A stretch of 44,054 bases of DNA from NCBI RefSeq assembly GCF_035575815.1, contig NZ_DATLXO010000062.1:1-44054 (forward strand), in the 5' to 3' direction. Source of the DNA: Iamia sp035575815. Its GTDB lineage: Bacteria > Actinomycetota > Acidimicrobiia > Acidimicrobiales > Iamiaceae. The notes beneath the pieces were generated by a model. The model had not been told where the DNA came from. It searched no databases and worked only from the letters and a program-made list of their open reading frames with translations. Shown here piece after piece: positions 1 through 7,955 of this stretch; position 1 is the stretch's first letter, and every line of letters starts with the position of its first letter. Made by a program: the position numbers and the translations under genes.

Positions 1-2
1 CA

Positions 3-21
3 GATCTCCTCGACGGAGATC
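3..21. repeat. Small perfect hairpin downstream of the HNH gene
   Basis: Seven-base arms GATCTCC and GGAGATC enclose a five-base loop. It lies about 130 bases beyond the stop of the DUF222-HNH gene and has no T-tract, so a terminator role is only possible. I see no gene in bases 1-151; the other open frames there are GC-rich shadows. Confidence 0.4.
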
Positions 22-151
22 ACCCACCGTCACGGCTCGGCGCCGGTGCGGCGCGACCCCCGAGGTGTGCCGCGGCCGGTCCACCCCTTCGCAGCGCATC
101 GATGAACGCGGTCGAACCCTGGAGGCCCCGCGTTCGCTCGATCGTTCGAGA

Positions 152-1630
152 TCAGGACGCCGGCGGGGCGCGTGATCCGTCGGGGGTCGCGGTTTCGGGC
201 CGGCCGGTGGTGCGACAGTGGGCGCCTCGTCGTCGGCGGCCGGGTGGGCCGCCCTCGGAGGTGGGCCCGGGGTCGGCCGCGGCGTCGTCGGGGGCGGGGC
301 TGGGTGTGCGGTTGAAGTGGACGGCGGAGCGGTCGAGGCGTTCGCCGGTGGGGCACCGGTAGGCGCCCACGGTCGGCATGTCGGTGGCCTTGGGGGGTCG
401 GGCCCGGGTGGCGCCGTTGAGGTGGTTGCCGTACCGGTCGGTGAAGGTGACCCCGTTCGGGTGATCGGCGTGGCCGACGATGCCCAACAGGCCCTGGTGG
501 TGCATCCGGTGATGGGCCGAGCAGAGGCAGATGAGGTTGGCGGTGATGGTCTCACCGTCGTCTTCCCAATGCACGATGTGGTGGATTTGCAACCAGTAGG
601 TCTGGTCACAGCCCGGCACCCGGCACCCCCGGTCGCGATGCTCGATGAGCCGGCGGATCCGGCGGGGCACGATGCGATGAGCACGGCCCACGTTCACCGG
701 GACCCCATCTTTGTGCCAGATGATCTGGGCGTCGCCGTCGCAGGACAGGTACCGGCGCAGCTCATCAGGCAGCACCCCACCCAGGTGCAGCGACCCCATC
801 CACCGCCCGTGGCCCCTCTGGCCGTCGGGGGTCTCGAGGTGCAACAGGATCCGGGACCGGGCGGCCATCTCCGCGCCGCCGGCGCCGCCGGCGAGGATCG
901 AGTGGGCCACCCCGACCGCGGCATCCGCCCACGACGGGGGCCGCACGTCGAGATCCTTCATCGACCGGCCCTCCGCCGTCGCCCGGGCCTTCGCCGCGGC
1001 GCGGGCCTCGGAGTGCAGCCGCTCCCGGGCGGCGGTCAGCGCTCCTTCGATGGCCATGCCCTCATCGGCAGGGAGGCGCATCCGGGCCCACCACAGCCCC
1101 GAGTCCTCGGTCCCGAAGGCGACCTCGCGGTCGACCTCTGGTTCGGGGTCCGGCAGGACCGGCTCGTCAGGGGTCGGCTCCGGGGCGTCGGCGGGTCGGG
1201 CTTCGGTGTCAAAACCGTAGGACCGGGTTGCGGTGGTGATCTGGGCCACCGTGGCGAACTGGGCCATCTCGGCCACCGACGCCTCGAACTCCGCCGGCGT
1301 GTAGCGGGCCACCGTCGCGGCCTGATCGAACGACAACCGCCCCCCGGTGAACATGGCCATCGTCACCGGCAACACCGGCGCCCGCCGGGCCAGAGCCACC
1401 ACCCGCCGCGCCACCGAACGGGAGACCCCGGCCCGCCACATCAACCACTGCACCGGGGTGTGGACCCGGTGCCCCCGCCACAGACCCCCGGCCAGGGCCC
1501 GGACCACCAGATCCACCAGGCGGGCATCAGCCGCGTTGCGCACCCCGGCCACCCCGGCGAGCTCGTCGTCGAAGGCGCGCCGGACCGCGTCGGTCTCCTG
1601 GGCCGCTTCGAGTGACAGGTCCGTCGCCAT
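152..1630 (-). CDS. DUF222 / HNH endonuclease domain protein (13E12 family)
   Basis: The product has 492 residues. The N-terminal two thirds match the helical DUF222 region. The C-terminal third carries an HNH nuclease core: the CRVPGCDQ zinc-knuckle-like start, QIHHIVHWEDDG, and NLICLCSAHHRMHH. The last 90 residues are a low-complexity Pro/Arg tail. This family is the 13E12 (REP13E12) family of mycobacteria, which is multicopy in actinobacterial genomes and whose members behave like selfish or homing-type nuclease genes; the actual substrate is not known. The start is ATG at 1630, seven bases after a TACAGT promoter box, so the message is probably leaderless. A palindrome overlapping that box suggests repression. 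HNH residues look complete, so the nuclease could be active. Confidence 0.93.
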   Translation of the reverse strand: MATDLSLEAAQETDAVRRAFDDELAGVAGVRNAADARLVDLVVRALAGGLWRGHRVHTPVQWLMWRAGVSRSVARRVVALARRAPVLPVTMAMFTGGRLSFDQAATVARYTPAEFEASVAEMAQFATVAQITTATRSYGFDTEARPADAPEPTPDEPVLPDPEPEVDREVAFGTEDSGLWWARMRLPADEGMAIEGALTAARERLHSEARAAAKARATAEGRSMKDLDVRPPSWADAAVGVAHSILAGGAGGAEMAARSRILLHLETPDGQRGHGRWMGSLHLGGVLPDELRRYLSCDGDAQIIWHKDGVPVNVGRAHRIVPRRIRRLIEHRDRGCRVPGCDQTYWLQIHHIVHWEDDGETITANLICLCSAHHRMHHQGLLGIVGHADHPNGVTFTDRYGNHLNGATRARPPKATDMPTVGAYRCPTGERLDRSAVHFNRTPSPAPDDAAADPGPTSEGGPPGRRRRGAHCRTTGRPETATPDGSRAPPAS

Positions 1631-1637
1631 GGGAACA

Positions 1638-1660
1638 ACTGTACCCGGAGGGTACGACAG
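1638..1660 (-). promoter_or_regulatory. Leaderless promoter with overlapping palindromic operator for the HNH gene
   Basis: On the minus strand a TACAGT box (1638-1643) ends seven bases before the ATG at 1630. A palindrome GTACCC-GGA-GGGTAC (1641-1655), with partial outer extension CTGT/ACAG, overlaps the box. The geometry fits an operator that blocks polymerase. No regulator can be named. Confidence 0.5.
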
Positions 1661-2159
1661 TCAGGATTGGCCGACGGCCGTCCCGCCGGAAGCGTCGGAC
1701 CCGGGTCGACCCGACGGCCCCGGCCCGGGCCGGTACCTCTCCGCAGGGCAGCTCGTCGCCCGACTCGGAGTCGAACGCGCGGGTCGAGGCGGCGAGCATC
1801 CAACGGGGGCCAAGCGTGCCCCTCCAGCACCCTCGCGCCCTCGACACCAGCGAACGGCTGCCGATGAACGCGTCGTCGCCGGTGACGACCGGCGCCGCCA
1901 GGTCCGCGCCGGCGCGGCGCGCACCGAGGCCATGCGCAACATGGAGAAGCGGTGCAACGGGCCGAGCTGCGATCGTTCGTCGTGGCCATGTGGAGCGGCT
2001 CCAGCACCCCGCCCAGCCGACGCCGCCGGAGAGGTGGACGTTGCGTCCCACCTGGGCGCACGACCCGACCGTCGCCCAGGTGTCGACGAGCGTGCCCCGT
2101 CGGTGGCGTTGTCGCGCCGCGTCGATTCACCACGCCCCCAGCGGGACCGGGTCCGACCG
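1644..2159. other. About 500-base gap between divergent HNH and helicase genes, no supported gene
   Basis: Several long frames cross this stretch on both strands, but none keeps protein-like composition over its whole length and none shows a known domain. One minus-strand frame around 1700-1900 reads less Arg/Pro-rich than the others and might be a decayed remnant. I do not recognise it. Apart from the promoters at either end I see no repeat or RNA gene. Confidence 0.4.
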
Positions 2160-2165
2160 TAGGGT
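2160..2165 (+). promoter_or_regulatory. -10 box of the uvrD2-like gene, leaderless
   Basis: TAGGGT fits the actinobacterial TANNNT -10 pattern and ends six bases before the GTG at 2172, so transcription would begin at the start codon. No clear -35 is seen. Confidence 0.5.
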
Positions 2166-2171
2166 GCGGGG

Positions 2172-4163
2172 GTGGACGCCCACCGCCTGCTCGTCGGGCT
2201 CGACGCCCAGCAGCGTCGGGCCGTCGTCGACCCCGGCGCGCCGCTGTGCATCCTCGCCGGCGCCGGATCGGGCAAGACCCGGGTGCTCACCCGCCGGATC
2301 GCCCACCGCTCGGTCGAGGGTCGCGCCGACCCGCGCCACGTCCTGGCCCTCACCTTCACCCGCAAGGCGGCGGCCGAGATGGGGGTGCGCCTCGCCGCCC
2401 TCGGGCTCCGCGACCGGCCGACGGTGGGCACCTTCCACGCCATGGCCTGGGCGCAGCTGCGGACCCTGTGGAGCGACCGGGGCCGGACCATGCCCGGCCT
2501 GCTCGACCGCAAGGGGCGGGTGCTGGCCGCCCTGCCGGGCCGGGGGTCGCTGGCGCCCGTCGCGCTGGCCACCGAGATCGAGTGGGCCCGGGCCCGGCGC
2601 ATCGCCCCCGATCACTACGCCGCCGCCGCCCACCAGGAGGACAGGCGCATCGGGGCACCGTTCGACCAGGTGGCCCGGCTCTACGCCGCCTATGAGACCG
2701 AGAAGCGACGCCGAGGGGTGGTCGACTTCGACGACATCCTGGCGAGCTGCGCCGATGCCCTCGACCACGACCACGCCTTCGCCGCCGCCCAGCGGTGGCG
2801 GTTCCGGCACCTGTTCGTCGACGAGTTCCAGGACGTCAACCCGCTGCAGCACCGGTTGCTGATGGGGTGGCTGGGCGAGGGTGAGGACCTCTGCGTGGTG
2901 GGCGACCCGAACCAGGCCATCTACCGCTGGAACGGCGCCGATGCGACCTACCTGACCCGCTTCGCCGAGCACCACCCGGGGGCCCAGGTCGTTGCGCTCA
3001 CCGGCAACTACCGCTCAACACCGCAGATCCTGCACCTCGCCAGCACCGCCCTCGGGGCTCGGGCGCGGGTGCGCCTCGTCGCCCACCGTCCCGCCGGTGA
3101 GGTCCCGTCGATCACCGCCTATGCCAGCGATGTCGAGGAAGCTCGCGGCATCGCTGGCGGGGCACGCCTCCTGCACGCCCCCGGCACCCGGTGGGACCGC
3201 CAGGCGGTGCTGGTGCGCACCAACGGCCAGATGCCGCTCATCGAAGAGGCGTTCGTCCACGCTCGGATCCCGTTCCGACTCCGAGGGGCCGACCCGCTCC
3301 TGGGGCGCCCGATGGTGCGCGACGCGCTCCGCGTGCTCACGAGCGATCGCGGCCGGCATCTGCGCATCGCCCTCGAGGACCTGGAGGCGATGGTCGACGA
3401 GGCCACCGCGGATCCCGGCGGCGTGGAACGGGCCGACGCCCTCGCCGCCGTGCTCCGCCTCGGCCGGGAGCTGAGCGCCCTCGAACCCACCGCCACCGCC
3501 GGTGACCTGCGTCCGTGGCTCGCCACCGCAGTCGGCGCCGATGGCCCGGGGCGCGACGGCGACGCCATCGACGTGGTGACCTTCCACGCCGCCAAGGGCC
3601 TCGAGTGGCCGGTGGTGCACATCGCCGGCCTCGAGGACGGCTTCGTGCCCGTCAGCCACGCCCGCACCCCCGAGGCCGAGTCCGAGGAGCGACGGCTGCT
3701 CCACGTCGCCCTCACGCGGGCGGAGGACGTCGTCCGGCTGTCCTGGGCCGAGCAGCGAACCCTGCGCGACCGGGAGGTCGTGCGCCGCCCGTCGCCCTAC
3801 CTGGCCGCTCTCTCCGACGCCCTCGGCGGTCTCGCCCGCGCCGCGCGCCCCGCCGACCCCCGTCCCGGGCTCGAGGCGGCCCGACGGGCACTGGCTCCCG
3901 CCGAGGGCGAGGATCACCCCCTCGCGCTCCTCCGAGCCCTGCAGGACTGGCGCGCCGAGGCGGCTCGTCAGGTCGGCATGCCCCCCGCGGTGGTGCTGAG
4001 CGATCGCATCCTCGCCGACGTGGCGCGCCAGGAACCGACCGACGGCGCCGGCCTGGCCACGGTGCTCGGCGTGGGTCCGCTCACCCTCGACGCCCACGGC
4101 GACGCTCTGCTGCGCATCGTTCGCCAGCACCGCGATCCGGCGACGCACGCTTCGCGCCCATGA
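2172..4163 (+). CDS. uvrD2: UvrD2-like superfamily 1A DNA helicase with HRDC domain
   Basis: A 663-residue ATP-dependent 3'-5' helicase of the UvrD/Rep/PcrA family. Visible motifs in order: Q-motif LDAQQRRAV, Walker A GAGSGKT (residues 30-36), Walker B VDEFQDVNPLQ, motif III GDPNQAIYRWNGA, motif IV GNYRST, motif V TFHAAKGLEW and motif VI RRLLHVALTRAE. Residues about 583-652 form an HRDC domain (LRALQDWRAEAARQ, VGMPPAVVLSD, LGVGP), which separates UvrD2 from UvrD1. Mycobacterial UvrD2 also has a four-cysteine element; I see no cysteine cluster here. It is likely to act in DNA repair or replication restart. The GTG start is set by a TAGGGT box six bases upstream. The DUF2505 gene follows 49 bases downstream. 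Confidence 0.92.
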   Translation: MDAHRLLVGLDAQQRRAVVDPGAPLCILAGAGSGKTRVLTRRIAHRSVEGRADPRHVLALTFTRKAAAEMGVRLAALGLRDRPTVGTFHAMAWAQLRTLWSDRGRTMPGLLDRKGRVLAALPGRGSLAPVALATEIEWARARRIAPDHYAAAAHQEDRRIGAPFDQVARLYAAYETEKRRRGVVDFDDILASCADALDHDHAFAAAQRWRFRHLFVDEFQDVNPLQHRLLMGWLGEGEDLCVVGDPNQAIYRWNGADATYLTRFAEHHPGAQVVALTGNYRSTPQILHLASTALGARARVRLVAHRPAGEVPSITAYASDVEEARGIAGGARLLHAPGTRWDRQAVLVRTNGQMPLIEEAFVHARIPFRLRGADPLLGRPMVRDALRVLTSDRGRHLRIALEDLEAMVDEATADPGGVERADALAAVLRLGRELSALEPTATAGDLRPWLATAVGADGPGRDGDAIDVVTFHAAKGLEWPVVHIAGLEDGFVPVSHARTPEAESEERRLLHVALTRAEDVVRLSWAEQRTLRDREVVRRPSPYLAALSDALGGLARAARPADPRPGLEAARRALAPAEGEDHPLALLRALQDWRAEAARQVGMPPAVVLSDRILADVARQEPTDGAGLATVLGVGPLTLDAHGDALLRIVRQHRDPATHASRP

Positions 4164-4212
4164 GGGGCTGCGAGTCGACGCCCCCGTCGGCCCGTCCGCA
4201 GGAGGAGCCGCT

Positions 4213-4701
4213 GTGCGCTTCGAGCTGACCCAGTCCATCGCCGCCCCCCTCGACGAGGTGGCGGCCGCCTACGCCAGCGCCGAGCTCTACGAGACCTTCG
4301 ACGGCACGTCGAAGCTCGGCCCACCCGACGTCCTCGAGCGGGTCGAGCACGGCGGGGTGGTGACGCTGCGCATCCGGTACCGCTTCATCGCCGAGCTCTC
4401 CCCTGCCGTCACCGCCGTGGTCAGCCCCGACAAGCTTTCCTGGGTCGAGGAGTCGGTGCACGACGTCGGCGCCCGCTCGGTGGCGGTGCGCCTGCACCCG
4501 GACCACTACGCCGATCGCCTGCGCTGCACCGGCGCCTACCACTACGAGGCCGACGGCGACGCAACGATCCGGCGCATCGACGGTGAGCTGAAGGTGAAGG
4601 CGCTGCTCGTGGCGGGCGCGGTGGAGAAGGCGATCGTGTCGGGGCTGAGGGAGCACCTCGAGGCCGAGGTGGCCCACGTCGAGGCGTTCCTGAGCACGTA
4701 G
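4213..4701 (+). CDS. DUF2505 family protein (SRPBCC-like fold)
   Basis: A 162-residue soluble protein. The opening MRFELTQSIAAPLDEV, the short spacing to AYASAELYE and the C-terminal helix GLREHLEAEVAHVEAFL match actinobacterial DUF2505 proteins, which are predicted to have the START/SRPBCC helix-grip fold that binds hydrophobic ligands. No catalytic residues or signal peptide are seen. The GTG start has a strong ribosome-binding site, AGGAGGAG, ending six bases upstream. It follows the helicase by 49 bases and may be cotranscribed, but a functional link is not evident. Its ligand is unknown. Confidence 0.8.
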   Translation: MRFELTQSIAAPLDEVAAAYASAELYETFDGTSKLGPPDVLERVEHGGVVTLRIRYRFIAELSPAVTAVVSPDKLSWVEESVHDVGARSVAVRLHPDHYADRLRCTGAYHYEADGDATIRRIDGELKVKALLVAGAVEKAIVSGLREHLEAEVAHVEAFLST

Positions 4702-4713
4702 CCCGGGCGCCGG

Positions 4714-5496
4714 TCACGACTCGTCCGCGACCCGGCGGTTGAAGCCAGCGGCCAGCTCGCGGAACTTGGTCACGTCGATCGAGACGAAGAGCCCCTCGGC
4801 CTCGGCGGTGACGTGGCCGTCGGCGAGGATGCGACCGCTGGTGAAGACCTTCCGGCCCTCCCTGCGGTCGAAGCGACCCTCGATGACGAGCGGCGCGTGC
4901 AACGGGGTGGGCTTGCGGTAGTTGACCGTCAGCCTGGCCGTCATGCCCGGCGCCCCGGAGAAGGTCTGCGCCGAGCCCAGCACCTCGTCGAAGGCGGCGG
5001 CCACGAAACCGCCGTGCACGCACCCCGGCGGCCCCTCGTACACCGAACCGAAGGTGACCCGGCCGGTGACCACGTCGGCGCCCAGCTCGATGGCGATCGG
5101 TGGGGCCAGCGGGTTGGCCAGGCCGATCAGCGGGCTGTGGTCGAAGAAGGGCTCGATGTCGCCGCCCGACATGGCCGCCTCGGCCATGCCTTCGTAGATC
5201 GAGCGGGGCCGGTCGTGGCGGAAGCGCGCCCCGATGGCCTCGAGCTCCGACGCCACGCGGTCGAGGTCCTCGGGCGGCACCTCGGTGCCGACCATGTCCT
5301 CGATGAGGGCCCGGTTGGCTGCCGCAATGCGCCGCAGCGCGGTGCGCCGGGGCGAAACCCCGTCGTCGGTCTGGGCCAGGACCCGGGCCGACGGCCCCGA
5401 CATGTCGAGCGGGCGGGAGGTGGGGTCCACGGGAGGCTCCTCGGCTCGGGGGCTCATCGGCGCCCGTGCTGATTGGTTCGCTCGCGGCTCGCTCAC
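4714..5496 (-). CDS. PaaI-family thioesterase (hotdog fold)
   Basis: A 260-residue protein whose C-terminal 140 residues form a hotdog domain: GCVHGGFVAAAFDEVLG is the typical PaaI/4HBT active-site segment, followed by TARLTVNYRKPTPLHAPLVIEGRF. Such enzymes hydrolyse acyl-CoA thioesters. About 100 residues precede the hotdog core, longer than usual. The GTG at 5496 shares a GTGA overlap with the exonuclease III stop codon, so translation is probably coupled. An internal ATG at 5457 is an alternative start that would remove a 13-residue Ser/Arg-rich leader. Substrate cannot be inferred. The downstream end converges with the DUF2505 gene across only 12 bases. Confidence 0.86.
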   Translation of the reverse strand: MSEPRANQSARAPMSPRAEEPPVDPTSRPLDMSGPSARVLAQTDDGVSPRRTALRRIAAANRALIEDMVGTEVPPEDLDRVASELEAIGARFRHDRPRSIYEGMAEAAMSGGDIEPFFDHSPLIGLANPLAPPIAIELGADVVTGRVTFGSVYEGPPGCVHGGFVAAAFDEVLGSAQTFSGAPGMTARLTVNYRKPTPLHAPLVIEGRFDRREGRKVFTSGRILADGHVTAEAEGLFVSIDVTKFRELAAGFNRRVADES

Positions 5497-6275
5497 AGGC
5501 GGGCGACCTCGACGTCGATCAGCACGGGGGCGTGATCACTCGGCTGACTGCCCTTGCGGGCCTGGCGGTCGATGAGCGCGAAGCACACCGCGTGGGCCAG
5601 CGGCTCGGTCGCGAGCAGCAGGTCGATGCGCATGCCCTGGCGCTTGTGGAACCGACCGGCGCGGTAGTCCCACCACGAGAACAGGCCGTCCTCGGCATGG
5701 CGGCGCCGGAAGGTGTCGACCAGTCCCCAATCGAGCAACGCCTGCAACGCCTGGCGTTCCGGAACGCTGGTGTGGGTCGCGGCGACGAACTGGGTGGCGT
5801 CCCACACATCCGCGTCGGAGGGGGCGATGTTGTAGTCGCCGGCGACGACGAGTGGCTCCGTCGGGTCGTACCGGTGCTCGAGCTCGAGCCTCAGGCGCTC
5901 GAGCCACGCCAGCTTGTAGCGGTAGTGGTCGTGGTCGACGGCGCGACCGTTGGGCACGTACGCGCTCGCCACGCGCACGCCGCCGCACGTCGCCCACATC
6001 AGCCGGGCCTCGGGGTCAGGGGCGCCGTCGTCGCCGAAGCCGGCCACGACGTCGGTGAGACCAACCCGGCTGAGGATGGCGACGCCGTTCCATCGCCCCT
6101 CGCCGTGGTGGGCCGACTCATAGCCGAGGGTCTGGAAGGCCAGCGCGGGGAACGCGCTGTCGGCCAACTTCGTCTCCTGCAGGCACACCACGTCGGGCTG
6201 GGCGTAGCCGAGCCACTCCTCGACCCGGGTCAGCCGGGCCTTGAGCGAGTTCACGTTCCAGGTGGCGATGCGCAC
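5493..6275 (-). CDS. xthA: Exodeoxyribonuclease III (AP endonuclease)
   Basis: A 260-residue enzyme of the endonuclease/exonuclease/phosphatase fold that cleaves at abasic sites and removes 3' blocks during base excision repair. Key motifs: IATWNVNSLKAR at the N-terminus, CLQETKL (metal-binding Glu), VVAGDYNIAPSD (catalytic Asp and Asn) and SDHAPVLIDVE (catalytic Asp-His). Length agrees with XthA. The frame stays open a further 500 bases upstream, but that stretch is Arg/Pro repeat from the lysine-tail gene in another frame; the true start is the GTG at 6275, seven bases after a TATCGT promoter box. It is coupled to the thioesterase gene by a GTGA overlap. Confidence 0.95.
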   Translation of the reverse strand: MRIATWNVNSLKARLTRVEEWLGYAQPDVVCLQETKLADSAFPALAFQTLGYESAHHGEGRWNGVAILSRVGLTDVVAGFGDDGAPDPEARLMWATCGGVRVASAYVPNGRAVDHDHYRYKLAWLERLRLELEHRYDPTEPLVVAGDYNIAPSDADVWDATQFVAATHTSVPERQALQALLDWGLVDTFRRRHAEDGLFSWWDYRAGRFHKRQGMRIDLLLATEPLAHAVCFALIDRQARKGSQPSDHAPVLIDVEVARL

Positions 6276-6282
6276 TGAGACG

Positions 6283-6288
6283 ACGATA
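6283..6288 (-). promoter_or_regulatory. -10 box of xthA, leaderless
   Basis: TATCGT on the minus strand ends seven bases before the GTG at 6275. This supports the short form of exonuclease III and an expression unit of xthA plus thioesterase separate from the NYN-S1 gene. Confidence 0.5.
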
Positions 6289-6378
6289 GGGCTGCCGAGC
6301 CGTGCCGATCGACCGGTGGCGGCGGAGCCGCAGGTGGAGATCGACCCACTCCGATCCCCGGCACCCTCGGGGCGGGCG

Positions 6379-6735
6379 TCAGCCCCGCTTCTTGGCCGGG
6401 GCCTTCTTCGCCGCAGCCTTCTTCGCGGTGGCCTTCTTCGCGGTGGCCTTCTTCGCCGGAGACTTCTTCGCGGCGGACTTCTGGGCCGGAGTCTTCTTCG
6501 CGGCGGACTTCTTGGCTGCGGACTTCTTCGCGGCGGACTTCTGGGCCGGGGCCTTCGACGCCGCGGACTTCTTCGCCGGAGCCTTCTTCGCCGGAGCCTT
6601 CGACGCCGCGGACTTCTTCGCCGGAGCCTTCTTGGCCGGAGCCTTCTTCGCGGCGGACTTCTTCGCCGGAGCCTTCTTGGCCGGAGCCTTCTTCGCGGCG
6701 GACTTCTTGGTTGCGGACTTCTTGGCGGTTGCCAT
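6379..6735 (-). CDS. Possible separate histone-H1-like protein from an internal start
   Basis: The ATG at 6735 begins MATAKKSATKK, a typical opening for free-standing lysine/alanine histone-like proteins. It is preceded by AGGAGG (6744-6749) with an eight-base spacer, one of the best ribosome-binding sites in the window. The product would be 118 residues, about a third lysine, and would bind DNA or RNA without a folded core. The frame is continuous with the upstream NYN-S1 protein, so the tail could be made fused, free, or both. The sequence does not show whether the free form is made. Confidence 0.45.
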   Translation of the reverse strand: MATAKKSATKKSAAKKAPAKKAPAKKSAAKKAPAKKAPAKKSAASKAPAKKAPAKKSAASKAPAQKSAAKKSAAKKSAAKKTPAQKSAAKKSPAKKATAKKATAKKAAAKKAPAKKRG

Positions 6736-7839
6736 CTGGAGTGCCTCCTGGGTGGTGATCGGTTCACTGACGGAGTCACCCGTCACCTGGTGACCTGGCA
6801 GGGCCAGGTCGATGCTCCGTCGCGGTGCGTCGAACGACGCCACGACGAAGATCCGTGACTCCCCGACCGTCAGCACCTCTCGGGCGCTTCGGGGCGGGGG
6901 GTCGGCCATCGCGCGCAGCGGCACGTAGCACTGCGCGTCACCGACGACCACATAGGCACCGTGGGAGGAGAAGCGGTCGACCACTGCGGTGACCTCGCTC
7001 CCGACGGCGTGGGTCGAGATGAACTCGACGAAGGGACCTGACTCGTTGATGGCGTCGGCCGCTTTCGCCGGTGACCGACGTCGACGGCCGCGACCGCCGC
7101 CCTCCTCGCCACCATCGGACGGCGCGTCGGGCGCCGCTGCCCGTCGACCGCGACCCGTGGAGGCGGCGCGGTCGGTCGTGTCTGCCGTCTTGGCCTTGGC
7201 CGCCGGCACCTTGGTCGACGGGGGCTCGTTCGCCTTCGGGGTGCCGCCTCGGCGGCGTGAGCGCGCCGGCTTGTCGGCCCCGACCACGTTTCCTCGCCGG
7301 GCCGCGACCTCGGCCTCGACCGCGGCGGCCTCCTTGGCCTTGTCGGTCTTCGAGAGCTTCGCCTTGGGGTCGCGGGCGCCGCGCTGGGAGCGTCGGCTCG
7401 CGGGCCCACGCACCGGCACCCGGCCGACGAACACCCATCCGACACCATCGACCGGCTTGCCGCCGATCAGCCGACCCTCGTCGAAGAGCCAGTCGTACTC
7501 GCCGTGGAACTCCTGGAACGAGTCGTTGGACAGGATCGTGGCCTCCGCCTTGTGGGCGATGGCCAACACGAAGGCGTCACCCCGTCCGATGGCCCCGGCG
7601 GGCGGGGCGACGAGGTCGCCGTCGAGCACGGCCTGCTCGTACGCGTCCTTCTCCGAGGCGGCGATGCGGTGGCCGAAGGTCGCGTCGACGATGGCGGTGA
7701 TGCGCGTGCGGGGGTACTCGTCGAGGAACGCTCGCACCGCCTCGTCGAGCTGGGCGAGGCTCGGCAGGGTGCGGCCCTCGGTGGCGAGGTTGGATCCGTC
7801 GACGATGACGTGATCTTTGATGGCGTTGGCGGCGGACAT
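6379..7839 (-). CDS. NYN (Zc3h12a-like) RNase domain, S1 domain and histone-H1-like lysine tail
   Basis: A 486-residue protein with three parts. Residues 1-140 resemble the NYN/Zc3h12a PIN-like ribonuclease fold, with acidic metal-ligand candidates in VIVDGSN (D14), AIVDATF, GRGDAFVLA and ILSNDSF. Residues 145-275 are a charged linker rich in Lys/Arg. Residues about 280-365 look like an S1 RNA-binding domain (VGSEVTAVVDRFSSHGAYV and SIDLALPG). Residues 369-486 are about 23 pentads of the AKKAP/AKKSA type, as in histone H1 tails and mycobacterial HupB. The predicted role is an RNA-processing or nucleoid/RNA-binding factor, acting in the cytoplasm. An in-frame ATG with its own ribosome-binding site lies exactly at the tail boundary. 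Confidence 0.85.
   Translation of the reverse strand: MSAANAIKDHVIVDGSNLATEGRTLPSLAQLDEAVRAFLDEYPRTRITAIVDATFGHRIAASEKDAYEQAVLDGDLVAPPAGAIGRGDAFVLAIAHKAEATILSNDSFQEFHGEYDWLFDEGRLIGGKPVDGVGWVFVGRVPVRGPASRRSQRGARDPKAKLSKTDKAKEAAAVEAEVAARRGNVVGADKPARSRRRGGTPKANEPPSTKVPAAKAKTADTTDRAASTGRGRRAAAPDAPSDGGEEGGGRGRRRRSPAKAADAINESGPFVEFISTHAVGSEVTAVVDRFSSHGAYVVVGDAQCYVPLRAMADPPPRSAREVLTVGESRIFVVASFDAPRRSIDLALPGHQVTGDSVSEPITTQEALQMATAKKSATKKSAAKKAPAKKAPAKKSAAKKAPAKKAPAKKSAASKAPAKKAPAKKSAASKAPAQKSAAKKSAAKKSAAKKTPAQKSAAKKSPAKKATAKKATAKKAAAKKAPAKKRG
6385..6729. repeat. Degenerate 15-base coding repeat (AKKxx pentads)
   Basis: About 23 copies of a 15-base unit, on the plus strand of the kind CTTCTTCGCCGGAGC with variants, encode the lysine tail. 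Such arrays change length by slippage, so pentad number is likely to vary between strains. Confidence 0.8.
6744..6749 (-). promoter_or_regulatory. Internal Shine-Dalgarno before the lysine tail
   Basis: AGGAGG on the minus strand, eight bases before an in-frame ATG, lies within codons for Gln-Glu-Ala of the long protein. It could direct internal initiation. Confidence 0.5.
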
Positions 7840-7941
7840 GTCGGGTCAGAGTCAACTACGCCCGTCAAGGGGTGGCGCGGATGCAGCCCTCGGAACCCGC
7901 GCCTCGATAGTTGGGTCAGGCGTTGGGGGACGAGCCGTTGG

Positions 7942-7947
7942 TAGGTT
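7942..7947 (+). promoter_or_regulatory. -10 box of the M20 peptidase gene
   Basis: TAGGTT ends eight bases before the ATG at 7956. It supports this start over an upstream in-frame ATG at 7911 and suggests a leaderless or nearly leaderless message. Confidence 0.45.
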
Positions 7948-7955
7948 GCGGCGCC

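Noticed and set aside
1631..2171. tRNA or other structured RNA in the HNH-helicase gap
   Set aside because: No cloverleaf, T-loop or other RNA consensus could be found by eye on either strand.
6276..6779. Upstream extension of exonuclease III by 168 residues
   Set aside because: It is an Arg/Pro repeat made by reading the lysine-tail array in another frame, and exonuclease III has normal length from the GTG at 6275.
7849..7868. Paired GTCAA boxes between the NYN-S1 and M20 genes as an operator
   Set aside because: Two five-base copies with an eight-base gap are too short to separate from chance.
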